Origin: Deltaproteobacteria bacterium
Lineage (GTDB): Bacteria; Desulfobacterota; BSN033; UBA1163
Direction: 5' to 3'
Length of the DNA: 6,356 nt
NCBI GenBank assembly: GCA_016875255.1
Contig: VGRU01000206.1
Span: forward strand, 1-6,356
Numbering within the stretch: position 1 is the first letter of the stretch; each line of letters opens with the position of its first letter. Below are positions 1 to 5,575 of the stretch, piece by piece. Below the pieces are notes generated by a model. It saw only the letters and a list, made by a program, of their open reading frames with translations, made no database searches and was not told the origin of the DNA. A program made the translations under genes and the position numbers.

Positions 1-459
1 CATCTTATATGCTCCGAATCCATCCACCCGGAAAAGAGAGGTATGACCTCCTGATACGACCAGCCCGAGATAAGGGAATCGTGGGGGGCGCTCTTCAAGA
101 AAAATGGCCGAGAGGTGCGCTTCAATATGATTCACTCCAACAAAAGGCGCTCCTGTGACAAAGGCCAGCGATTTGGCGAACGAGAGACCCACTAAAAGCG
201 AGCCCACCAGCCCCGGCCCCTGGGTCACCGCAATGCCATCGATCTCCTGCAAAGTGCCCCCTGCCCTTTCAAGGGCTTCGGTCACAATGGGAACGATCGC
301 CTCAATATGTTTTCTCGAAGCTAATTCCGGAACAACCCCTCCGTATTTCTGATGGACGGCAACCTGCGATGAGACCACATTGGAGAGAATCTTCCTCCCA
401 TCCAGAACCACAGCCGCCCCCGTATCATCACAGGATGTCTCAATCGCTAAAATTCGCAT
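1..459 (-). CDS. tsaD: TsaD, tRNA N6-adenosine threonylcarbamoyltransferase (N-terminal part)
   Basis: The first 153 codons are visible; the gene runs off the left edge, so roughly 190 residues of a usual ~340 are missing. TsaD transfers the threonylcarbamoyl group from threonylcarbamoyl-AMP to A37 of ANN-decoding tRNAs in the cytoplasm, working with TsaB and TsaE (known for the family). Seen here: the ASKHA-type start [14 protein letters not shown], the [13 protein letters not shown] block at about 39-51, the [11 protein letters not shown] segment at 81-91, the metal-binding HIEAH (H111 and H115) and VVSGGHT at about 134-140. The ATG at 457-459 is chosen because it gives the canonical TsaD N-terminus and has AAGGAG just upstream. 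It lies 36 nt after the nlpD-like stop, so co-transcription is likely. No frameshift or missing motif in the visible part. Confidence 0.96.
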   Translation of the reverse strand, partial: MRILAIETSCDDTGAAVVLDGRKILSNVVSSQVAVHQKYGGVVPELASRKHIEAIVPIVTEALERAGGTLQEIDGIAVTQGPGLVGSLLVGLSFAKSLAFVTGAPFVGVNHIEAHLSAIFLEERPPRFPYLGLVVSGGHTSLFRVDGFGAYKM

Positions 460-460
460 A

Positions 461-468
461 AACTCCTT
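461..468 (-). promoter_or_regulatory. Ribosome binding site of tsaD
   Basis: On the minus strand AAGGAGTT directly precedes the tsaD ATG. This is the clearest Shine-Dalgarno sequence in the window and fixes the tsaD start. The spacing from AGGAG to ATG is short (3 nt). Confidence 0.7.
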
Positions 469-495
469 AAACTATTCCCCATTCTATTAGGGGGA

Positions 496-1200
496 CTATT
501 TCAGAAACAACAGGGGATCTACCGCTTTATTCTTCTTTCGAATTTCGAAGTGAAGGTGAGGGCCTGTGGCCCGTCCGGTCTGGCCGACCTTTCCGATGAC
601 CTGCCCCCTCTCCACCCACTCCCCTTCTTCCACAAGATTGACCTCGTTGTGTCCATAGATCGTCACAAATTCTTCAGGGTGGCGAAGGATGATGAGATTT
701 CCATATCCCCGGATCGTATTGCCCGAATAGATGACTTTTCCGGAGCCAGAGGCTTTGATGGCTGTCCCGGCAGGAGAGGAGATGTCAATTCCCATATGCC
801 TCCTGCCCTCTGCTTCATCAAATCCATCTCTCAGCCGCCCTTCCACCGGCCAGATAAAATTCATTTTTTTATAGGCGATTTTCTCCTGGTGGCCCGATCC
901 TTCCACCACATCTTCAATATAGACCTCAACTTTTAAGACTCTCTTTGCCCCGGGAATGAAGATTCTCTGTCCTGTCTGAATCCTGCCCGGGTCTATGATC
1001 CCATTCAATGAGGCCACATCTTTGAGGTCAACCCCATAGGTTTTGCTGATTCGAAAGAGGGTCTGATGTTTTTCAACTACATGATAAACCCCCTTTTTTT
1101 CCAACGGAGAGGGTTTGCCGATTTCAACTCGATGCCTTGCGCATCCATGAACGAGAAAAATTACTGCAAGAAATAACATCCATAAAATATTTTTTAACAT
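496..1200 (-). CDS. nlpD: LysM and M23 peptidase lipoprotein, NlpD-like
   Basis: A 234-residue predicted lipoprotein. A hydrophobic signal peptide ends in a lipobox, LVHGC, with C20 as the lipidated cysteine. A LysM domain (about 38-84; YHVVEKHQTLFRISKTYGV) should bind peptidoglycan. After a short linker comes an M23/LytM domain (about 115-234). Unlike E. coli NlpD, whose LytM domain is degenerate and acts by activating amidase AmiC, this one keeps the metal and catalytic residues of active M23 endopeptidases: HMGID (H135, D139), YGH (H184) and HLHFE (H215, H217). It may therefore cut peptide crosslinks itself; that is inference. It begins 38 nt after pcm, the same pcm-nlpD order as in Proteobacteria, which supports the nlpD label. 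The ATG at 1198-1200 has no strong Shine-Dalgarno sequence. Alternative name: murein DD-endopeptidase of the MepM type. Confidence 0.92.
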   Translation of the reverse strand: MLKNILWMLFLAVIFLVHGCARHRVEIGKPSPLEKKGVYHVVEKHQTLFRISKTYGVDLKDVASLNGIIDPGRIQTGQRIFIPGAKRVLKVEVYIEDVVEGSGHQEKIAYKKMNFIWPVEGRLRDGFDEAEGRRHMGIDISSPAGTAIKASGSGKVIYSGNTIRGYGNLIILRHPEEFVTIYGHNEVNLVEEGEWVERGQVIGKVGQTGRATGPHLHFEIRKKNKAVDPLLFLK

Positions 1201-1238
1201 TCGATTCTAAAAATTGACCATTTCAATTGATGAGTCTC

Positions 1239-1259
1239 TTATCGTCTATCGTTCATCGT
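1239..1259. repeat. Three-unit heptamer array at the 3' end of pcm
   Basis: Three contiguous 7-nt units: TTATCGT at 1239, CTATCGT at 1246 and TCATCGT at 1253. They share ATCGT and differ only in the first two bases. Read on the minus strand they encode the end of pcm, including the stop codon. Confidence 0.6.
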
Positions 1260-1907
1260 TCCCTCGTCTTCCCACCCGTATCTCCCGATCAATTTCACAA
1301 ATCGACATCCGCCGAGGTCCTCCTTCTTCATTCCCTCTTCTGTCTTCGTGATTCGAAAGAGATCCTGGATATGGATGTCTCCCACCGGTATCACCAATCT
1401 TCCGCCCATTGTCAGCTGGTCATAGAAAGGTTGAGGAATATCCGGAGATCCTGCGGTAACGATAATGGCGTCAAAGGGGCCTTTTTCCGACCATCCAAAC
1501 GTGCCATCGAAGATTTTGATCTCTACATTGAAATATCCAAGATCATAGAGCAACTTCCTGGCCCGGATGGCCAGCGGACGAATCCTTTCGACGGAAAAGA
1601 CCTCCTGGGCCAATTCGGCCAGGATGGCTGTCTGATAACCTGATCCCGATCCGATCTCAAGAACCCTCTCCTTTCCCTTTAACTCCATCGCCTCGGTCAT
1701 CAGGGCGACCATATAGGGTTGAGAAATGGTCTGTTTCTCTCCGATGGGAAGGGGACGGTCATTGTAAGCCTGATTCTGGAGCGCCTCCTCGACAAAGAGG
1801 TGTCGAGGGACTTTCTTCATGGCAGCGATCAGACGGGGATTCTTGATCCCCCTTTCAATGATCTGCTCCTCCACCATCTTTTCTCTTGCCTTTGGAAAAT
1901 CGATCAT
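1239..1907 (-). CDS. pcm: Protein-L-isoaspartate O-methyltransferase
   Basis: A cytoplasmic SAM-dependent repair enzyme that methylates L-isoaspartyl residues in aged proteins (known for the family). The 222-residue product shows the PCMT pre-motif [15 protein letters not shown] (54-68), the SAM-binding motif [12 protein letters not shown] (82-92), [10 protein letters not shown] (144-153), GGRLVIPVG (168-176) and the C-terminal RFVKLIG block (202-208), where many homologues have RFVPL. The frame opens seven codons earlier at a TTG (1926-1928). I prefer the ATG at 1905-1907, because [16 protein letters not shown] matches the usual start of delta-proteobacterial Pcm and the TTG has no ribosome binding site. 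The last five residues, MNDRR, are encoded by a tandem 7-nt repeat that also supplies the TAA stop, so the tail was probably extended or rewritten by repeat DNA. It leads the pcm-nlpD-tsaD unit. Confidence 0.95.
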   Translation of the reverse strand: MIDFPKAREKMVEEQIIERGIKNPRLIAAMKKVPRHLFVEEALQNQAYNDRPLPIGEKQTISQPYMVALMTEAMELKGKERVLEIGSGSGYQTAILAELAQEVFSVERIRPLAIRARKLLYDLGYFNVEIKIFDGTFGWSEKGPFDAIIVTAGSPDIPQPFYDQLTMGGRLVIPVGDIHIQDLFRITKTEEGMKKEDLGGCRFVKLIGRYGWEDEGTMNDRR

Positions 1908-1954
1908 CTTCTGAACCCGAAATGTCAACGTTCAAAATCCAGTATCACTTCAGC

Positions 1955-1983
1955 CTTATGAAAAGAAGAGTTTCATGAGTCAA
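1955..1983 (-). promoter_or_regulatory. Candidate sigma-70-type promoter of pcm-nlpD-tsaD
   Basis: On the minus strand TTGACT (1983-1978; five of six to TTGACA) is followed after exactly 17 nt by CATAAG (1960-1955; four of six to TATAAT). This would start transcription near 1948, about 40 nt before the preferred pcm ATG. It lies between the 2004-2109 palindrome and pcm, as expected if the three genes are transcribed separately from mutS. A 6-bp hairpin (1958-1963 with 1971-1976) overlaps the spacer. The evidence is sequence resemblance only, with a weak -10 element. Confidence 0.35.
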
Positions 1984-2003
1984 TTGATCAAAAGAATCAT
2001 CAT

Positions 2004-2109
2004 AAAATCCCCCTTCATCCCCCTTTGCCTGCCTTTGGCAGGGAAAAGATTACCAAAGGGGGAAAACTCTATCTCCTCCCTTTGGCAAAGGGAGGTCGGG
2101 AGGGATTTT
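2004..2109. repeat. 106-bp palindromic intergenic element
   Basis: The ends are imperfect inverted repeats: 2004-2031 reads AAAATCCC...CCCTTTGCC and the reverse complement of 2082-2109 reads the same at about 19 of 28 positions. Inside are further hairpins: CCCCCTTTG 2019-2027 with 2054-2062; CCTGCC 2028-2033 with GGCAGG 2037-2042; and CCTCCCTTTG 2075-2084 with its exact complement 2086-2095. The two halves resemble each other as diverged copies of one unit. It fills much of the mutS-pcm gap (1908-2185). I see no coding potential in it; short open frames here simply run through the palindrome. A non-autonomous repeat element is the likeliest reading. It could also slow or end transcription from mutS, although no T-run follows the stems on the minus strand. 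Confidence 0.7.
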
Positions 2110-2159
2110 ACAAAGATCTTTAAACAGCTAAAGTGTTGCCAAATCCAAAATATTTTTGA

Positions 2160-2185
2160 CATTTGAACTTTGGCATTTGAACTTT
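2160..2185. repeat. 12-nt direct repeat at the 3' end of mutS
   Basis: CATTTGAACTTT occurs at 2160-2171 and again at 2174-2185, a period of 14 nt, or two heptamers (CATTTGA then ACTTTGG or ACTTTTT). A diverged heptamer, TTTTTGA (2153-2159), precedes it. The array ends against the mutS TAA stop (2186-2188). Confidence 0.65.
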
Positions 2186-4786
2186 TTAATCTTCTTTCTC
2201 CGCTTTTTTCTTCAACTCACTTAAAATCTTTAAGGCCTCGATCGGAGTCATCTGATCAGGGTCGATCTTTTTCAATTCCGATCGGATGGGATCGGTCTGA
2301 GAAAAAAGGGACGGCTGAATCGGGATCTTGGGTTTTGAAGTTGCAACCTTCGACTTGGCAATTTTGGGCAGGCCCATTGAATCAAACTCCCCCCTCTCAA
2401 GATTGGAAAGAATCTCCTTTGCCCGGTCAATCACCTTTGCGGGAAGGCCTGCTAATCGGGCTACCTGAATCCCATAGCTCCGGTTGGTTCCCCCTTCCAC
2501 CACCTTCCTGAGAAAGATGATCTCTCCTCCCCATTCCTTCACAGCCACATTGTAATTCTTCACCCTCTCTTTGGTCAGGGCCAATTCGGTTAATTCGTGG
2601 TAGTGGGTCGCAAAAAGGGTCCTCGGCCTGAGCAGGGGATGATCGTGGAGATGCTCGACCACGGCCCAGGCAATGCTCAACCCGTCAAACGTGCTCGTTC
2701 CCCTTCCGACCTCATCGAGAACGACAAGGCTCCTTGTGGTGGCCTGCTGGAGGATGCGCGCCGTCTCCATCATCTCCACCATGAAGGTGCTCTGGCCCCG
2801 CATGATATTGTCCAGAGCGCCGATGCGGGTGAAGATCCGGTCCACCAAGCCGATCCGGGCTTCGGCTGCGGGAACAAAGCTTCCCATTTGCGCCATCAGG
2901 ATGATGATCGCCACCTGTCTCAGATAGGTCGATTTGCCCGCCATATTGGGTCCGGTGATGATGAGAATCTGATTCTCGTGATGATCGAGCAAGGTGTCAT
3001 TGGGGACAAACCTTTCGGAAAGCGACATCCGCTCGAGGACCGGATGCCTTCCATCCTGAATCACAATCTCTTCGCCTTCGTCTATCCTGGGCCGGCAGTA
3101 GTCATTCCGGTCGGCCACTTCAGTCAGGGAACATAGAACATCGATCGCCGCAACCGCAGAGGCTGTGTTCTGGAGGCCCGGCGTCTCCTCGGAGACCTTC
3201 TTCTGTATCTCCTCAAAGAGTCTGTATTCAAGCTGGCAGATCGCCTCCTCCGCGCCCAACACCTTGGTCTCGAACTCTTTCAGTTCCGGCGTGATGAACC
3301 GCTCGGCATTGACCAGTGTCTGCTTTCTGATGTAATGGGCAGGGACGAGGTGGAGATTACTTTTGGTCACTTCGATATAATATCCGAAGACCTGATTGTA
3401 TCGAACCTTTAGAGTGGAGATCCCTGTCTTTTTCCTCTCCTCGGCTTCCAGTCGAATGATCCACTTCTTCCCTTCCCTGCCGATCTCTCTTAAATCATCT
3501 AATTCTTTATTAAAGTGGGATTTGATGATGCCTCCCTCCTTCACGGTGAGAGGAGGATGGTCAACGATGGAGGAGTCGAGGAGCTGGAAAAGGCTTTCAA
3601 ACCCTTCGATCTCCCGTGACACATCCTTCAGGAGAGAGGAAGTAAAAGCCTCAAGAAGAATTTTCAGATCGGGCAGGTGCCGGATCGAATTTTTTAACCC
3701 GACAAGGTCTCTGGCGTTCGCATGTCCGAGGAAGATCCGGGACGCAAGCCTTTCGATGTCCTGAATCTCTTTTAAAGGCTCCCTCACCCGCTTTCGCTCA
3801 ATCTTCTTCTCCTTCAACTCGGAAATAGATTCCAGCCTCCGCTCGATCTCCACGATATCCATCAGGGGATAATTCAACCACTGTTTCAATTTCCTGCTCC
3901 CCATTGGGGTCATCGTCTCATCAAGCCCCCAGAAGAGAGATCCCTTCTTACTCTGGTCGAAGAGGGTCTGAGTCAGTTCCAGGTTCCTCTTTGTCACTTC
4001 GTCGATCACCATAAAATCCTGGACCTGATAGAAGGTGATGGACCGGATATGGGAGAGCGGCCTCTTCTGATTCTCTTCCGCATAAAGCAGAACCATCTCC
4101 GCAGCCATGGCTGCCAGAGGGAATTCATTGGGAATCGAATCCCTGTGGGCTTCATTTAGGGGATGGAAAGAGTCGAGTTTCGAATCCTCTAAAAAATTGA
4201 TCAGACCATTCTCAAAACTCTTTTTAAACCCGGCAAAACAGGGATGTTCCTGAAAACGATGAAAGCAAAGGATCTCTTTGGGTTCATTTCTTTGGGCTTC
4301 GTTCAGGAAGGGTTCAAATCCGGAGATCTGACAGGCCTTCAATTCGCCTGTGGAAATATCGAGAAAGGCAAGACCGAAGACCTCCCCTTCCGCACAGAAT
4401 CCCATCAGGTAATTATTCTCGCCGGTGCCCAGATGGATGGAGTCCATGGTGAGGCCCGGCGTGAAGACCCTGACGACCTCTCTCTTCACAATTCCCTTGG
4501 CTAATTTTGGATCTTCCACCTGGTCGCAGAGAGCAACCTTATACCCCTTCTGGAGAAGTTTGGAAATATAAGTTTCGGCCGTGAAGTGGGGAACGCCGCA
4601 GAGCGGAATGCTGTCCTTCTGGCCCTTGTTCCTCGAGGTCAATGCGATCTCCAGCTCCTTCGAAGCCACCTGGGCATCTTCGAAGAACATCTCATAGAAA
4701 TCACCCATGCGAAAGAAGAGAATCGAATCCGGGTATTGGCTCTTGACCTGGAGATACTGCTTGATCATCGGGGTTAAAGGTTTCAT
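2186..4786 (-). CDS. mutS: DNA mismatch repair protein MutS
   Basis: An 866-residue, full-length MutS, the mismatch-recognition ATPase that starts methyl-directed or MutL-dependent repair. Domain I (about 1-115) has the Phe-X-Glu mismatch reader in MGDFYEMF (F30, E32). Connector, lever and clamp regions follow (about 115-560). The ATPase domain (about 560-800) has Walker A TGPNMAGKST (611-620, K618), the signature STFMVEM (666-672), Walker B VVLDEVGRGTSTFDG (D691, E692) and ATHYHE (H728). A helix-rich region with YGIQVARLAGLP follows at 771-782. The tail carries QPSLF (824-828), which fits a beta-clamp-binding motif, and LKKIDPDQMTPIEALKIL (838-855), as in the MutS oligomerisation tail. This is MutS1, not MutS2, since there is no Smr domain. 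The ATG at 4784-4786 gives the canonical MKPLTPMIKQY start, but no Shine-Dalgarno sequence precedes it. No mutL is in the window. All key residues are present. Confidence 0.98.
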   Translation of the reverse strand: MKPLTPMIKQYLQVKSQYPDSILFFRMGDFYEMFFEDAQVASKELEIALTSRNKGQKDSIPLCGVPHFTAETYISKLLQKGYKVALCDQVEDPKLAKGIVKREVVRVFTPGLTMDSIHLGTGENNYLMGFCAEGEVFGLAFLDISTGELKACQISGFEPFLNEAQRNEPKEILCFHRFQEHPCFAGFKKSFENGLINFLEDSKLDSFHPLNEAHRDSIPNEFPLAAMAAEMVLLYAEENQKRPLSHIRSITFYQVQDFMVIDEVTKRNLELTQTLFDQSKKGSLFWGLDETMTPMGSRKLKQWLNYPLMDIVEIERRLESISELKEKKIERKRVREPLKEIQDIERLASRIFLGHANARDLVGLKNSIRHLPDLKILLEAFTSSLLKDVSREIEGFESLFQLLDSSIVDHPPLTVKEGGIIKSHFNKELDDLREIGREGKKWIIRLEAEERKKTGISTLKVRYNQVFGYYIEVTKSNLHLVPAHYIRKQTLVNAERFITPELKEFETKVLGAEEAICQLEYRLFEEIQKKVSEETPGLQNTASAVAAIDVLCSLTEVADRNDYCRPRIDEGEEIVIQDGRHPVLERMSLSERFVPNDTLLDHHENQILIITGPNMAGKSTYLRQVAIIILMAQMGSFVPAAEARIGLVDRIFTRIGALDNIMRGQSTFMVEMMETARILQQATTRSLVVLDEVGRGTSTFDGLSIAWAVVEHLHDHPLLRPRTLFATHYHELTELALTKERVKNYNVAVKEWGGEIIFLRKVVEGGTNRSYGIQVARLAGLPAKVIDRAKEILSNLERGEFDSMGLPKIAKSKVATSKPKIPIQPSLFSQTDPIRSELKKIDPDQMTPIEALKILSELKKKAEKED

Positions 4787-4792
4787 GATTAA

Positions 4793-4911
4793 GGTAACGG
4801 TAAATGGGTAAGGGTTAGGATGCCCGTATCGTTTAGCGTTAAAGGGTAAAGGGAAAGATTTAAAGACGACTAACTTAACCCCTTAACGAAACTGGCTTTT
4901 TTACCCTTACC
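4793..4911. repeat. 7-nt-periodic tract with nested inverted repeats upstream of mutS
   Basis: Degenerate heptamers run from 4793 (GGTAACG, then GTAAATG, GGTAAGG) and from 4830 (CGTTTAG, then CGTTAAA, GGGTAAA). The tract is also folded: GGTAAGGGT at 4807-4815 is exactly complementary to 4903-4911, and inside it CGTTAAAGGGT at 4837-4847 matches the complement of 4878-4888 at 10 of 11 positions. It begins 7 nt before the mutS start codon, so it would form the mutS leader if transcription starts upstream. A regulatory role is possible but not shown. Confidence 0.5.
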
Positions 4912-5020
4912 ATCAAATCTTAGACTTTTATTTTTTATTTAACCTAAATTGAGCGATTCTTTTTGAACACCTCTTTAGCAACAGGCTTCAGATCAGGTTT
5001 AACATCACCCAGAGGGTGAT

Positions 5021-5044
5021 TTGTAGCGCAAGGCTTTACCTTGC
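5021..5044 (+). repeat. REP-like unit: GTAG plus hairpin (left copy)
   Basis: GTAG (5023-5026) is followed after one base by the hairpin GCAAGG, loop CTTTA, CCTTGC (5028-5044). A GTAG head next to a foot hairpin is the layout of REP sequences recognised by RAYT (TnpA-REP) transposases. An inverted partner lies at 5291-5313. Confidence 0.5.
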
Positions 5045-5263
5045 AGTTGCATAAACGGCCATGGGTAAACCGCTCTCCAACGCTTCGAATGGCGGTTAAT
5101 CGGATGTCTTAATGGAATGGCCCGATTTCACCTAAGGTGAACTCCAGTATGGGTTACAAAAGTGGGTGCTCATTGGTCTGAAGGTTCGCCTCGAAGCCTT
5201 TCCGAACGGTTCACCCATGTCCGTTTGGTTCATTTTTTTGCAATGTTAAGGTTTAGCCTTGCT

Positions 5264-5282
5264 TGCCTACCGCAGGTAGGCA
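5264..5282. repeat. 8-bp stem hairpin inserted in the right arm of the 405-bp palindrome
   Basis: TGCCTACC (5264-5271), loop GCA, GGTAGGCA (5275-5282): a perfect 8-bp stem. The left arm has no counterpart. In the aligned arms it falls just after the shared GCAA of the REP-like unit, so it looks like a later insertion. Confidence 0.55.
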
Positions 5283-5290
5283 TGAGAAGA

Positions 5291-5313
5291 AACCCTAAAG
5301 GGTTGCGCTACAA
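5291..5313 (-). repeat. REP-like unit: GTAG plus hairpin (right, inverted copy)
   Basis: On the minus strand TTGTAGCGCAA (5313-5303) repeats the left copy exactly. Its hairpin is AACCC, loop TTTA, GGGTT (5304-5291). The stem has CC/GG where the left copy has GG/CC, so pairing is kept while sequence differs. Confidence 0.5.
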
Positions 5314-5398
5314 TGAAATTTAAAATAAATCGCTCAATTTAGGTTTAATTTAACAGAATCTGACAGGGTTGTAAATGAGAGGAGTTGAGAGGTAAAAG

Positions 5399-5516
5399 TT
5401 AAGGCTACCTCTAAAAATGTCATTCCGGCGAAAGCCGGAATCCAGAAGCTCTTGATATGACTGGACTCCGGTTTTCACCGGAGTGACGAATTTGGAATTA
5501 TTAGAGGTTTCCTTAA
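5399..5516. repeat. 118-bp palindrome with two inverted hairpin units
   Basis: The outer inverted repeats 5399-5414 (TTAAGGCTACCTCTAA) and 5501-5516 match at 14 of 16 positions. Inside, unit 5419-5445 forms the stem ATTCCGGC/GCCGGAAT with loop GAAA. The inverted unit 5461-5487 forms ACTCCGGT/ACCGGAGT; read on the minus strand it has the same GAAA loop and the same GTCA...CCAG frame. A 15-nt spacer separates them. The two units differ by paired changes that keep both 8-bp stems perfect. The layout resembles REP doublets and the GTCATTCC...GGAATCCAG repeats seen dispersed in many bacterial genomes. No coding potential is apparent. Confidence 0.75.
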
Positions 5517-5546
5517 GAGTTATGAATAATGAATTATAAGTTGGAA

Positions 5547-5574
5547 TTACGCTATGCGCTACGCCCCATGCTTT
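5547..5574. repeat. 7-nt-periodic tract after argC
   Basis: Degenerate heptamers TTACGCT (5547), ATGCGCT (5554), ACGCCCC (5561) and ATGCTTT (5568) lead up to the argC stop codon at 5576-5578. Units share an ACGC- or TGC-like core but are diverged. No terminator hairpin is seen between argC and this tract. Confidence 0.4.
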
Positions 5575-5575
5575 T

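Larger units (their letters stand above)
4941..5345. repeat. 405-bp imperfect palindrome with 18-bp terminal inverted repeats (MITE-like)
   Basis: The ends are perfect inverted repeats: AACCTAAATTGAGCGATT at 4941-4958 and its complement at 5328-5345. Inner pairs are nested in the same order. TTGTAGCGCAA 5021-5031 pairs with 5303-5313. 5053-5075 matches the complement of 5204-5226 at 20 of 23 positions. After an equal 6-nt spacer on both arms, GCTTCGA 5082-5088 pairs with 5191-5197, and GGCG 5091-5094 with CGCC 5187-5190. The centre holds the hairpin 5127-5132 with 5136-5141. Thus nearly the whole element is one long dyad interrupted by arm-specific indels. No open frame or transposase remnant is visible. 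ATTTAAC occurs at both edges (4937-4943 and 5348-5354), a possible but unclear target duplication. It could be a non-autonomous mobile element or a structured RNA gene. Confidence 0.7.

Noticed and set aside
476..495. TCCCC/GGGGA dyad between nlpD and tsaD as a terminator
   Set aside because: The stem is only 5 bp with a 10-nt loop, and no T-run follows on the minus strand.
1212..1228. Hairpin AATTGA/TCAATT followed by T residues on the minus strand between pcm and nlpD
   Set aside because: A 6-bp, almost all A-T stem is too weak to call a terminator, and the 38-nt spacing favours read-through.
1227..1643. Plus-strand open frame of 138 codons opposite pcm
   Set aside because: It lies opposite conserved pcm motifs and has no recognisable domain; pcm accounts for the region.
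1908..1928. TTG start extending Pcm by seven residues
   Set aside because: No Shine-Dalgarno sequence precedes it, and the ATG at 1905-1907 gives the N-terminus typical of relatives. It remains possible.
1975..2166. Small open frames on both strands in the mutS-pcm gap
   Set aside because: Both translate the palindromic element and mirror each other; neither has a convincing start site or protein-like composition.
2597..3136. Plus-strand open frame of 179 codons inside mutS
   Set aside because: It is a shadow of mutS on the opposite strand, with no recognisable domain or ribosome binding site, while mutS shows full family motifs.
5163..5217. TGGGTG/CACCCA pairing within the right arm of the 405-bp element
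   Set aside because: The CACCCA arm is better explained by its longer pairing with 5053-5075 (20 of 23).
4787..5575. CRISPR array, tRNA or intron in the long gap
   Set aside because: There are no regularly spaced identical repeats with unique spacers, no cloverleaf, and no group II intron domain V or reverse transcriptase remnant that I can see.
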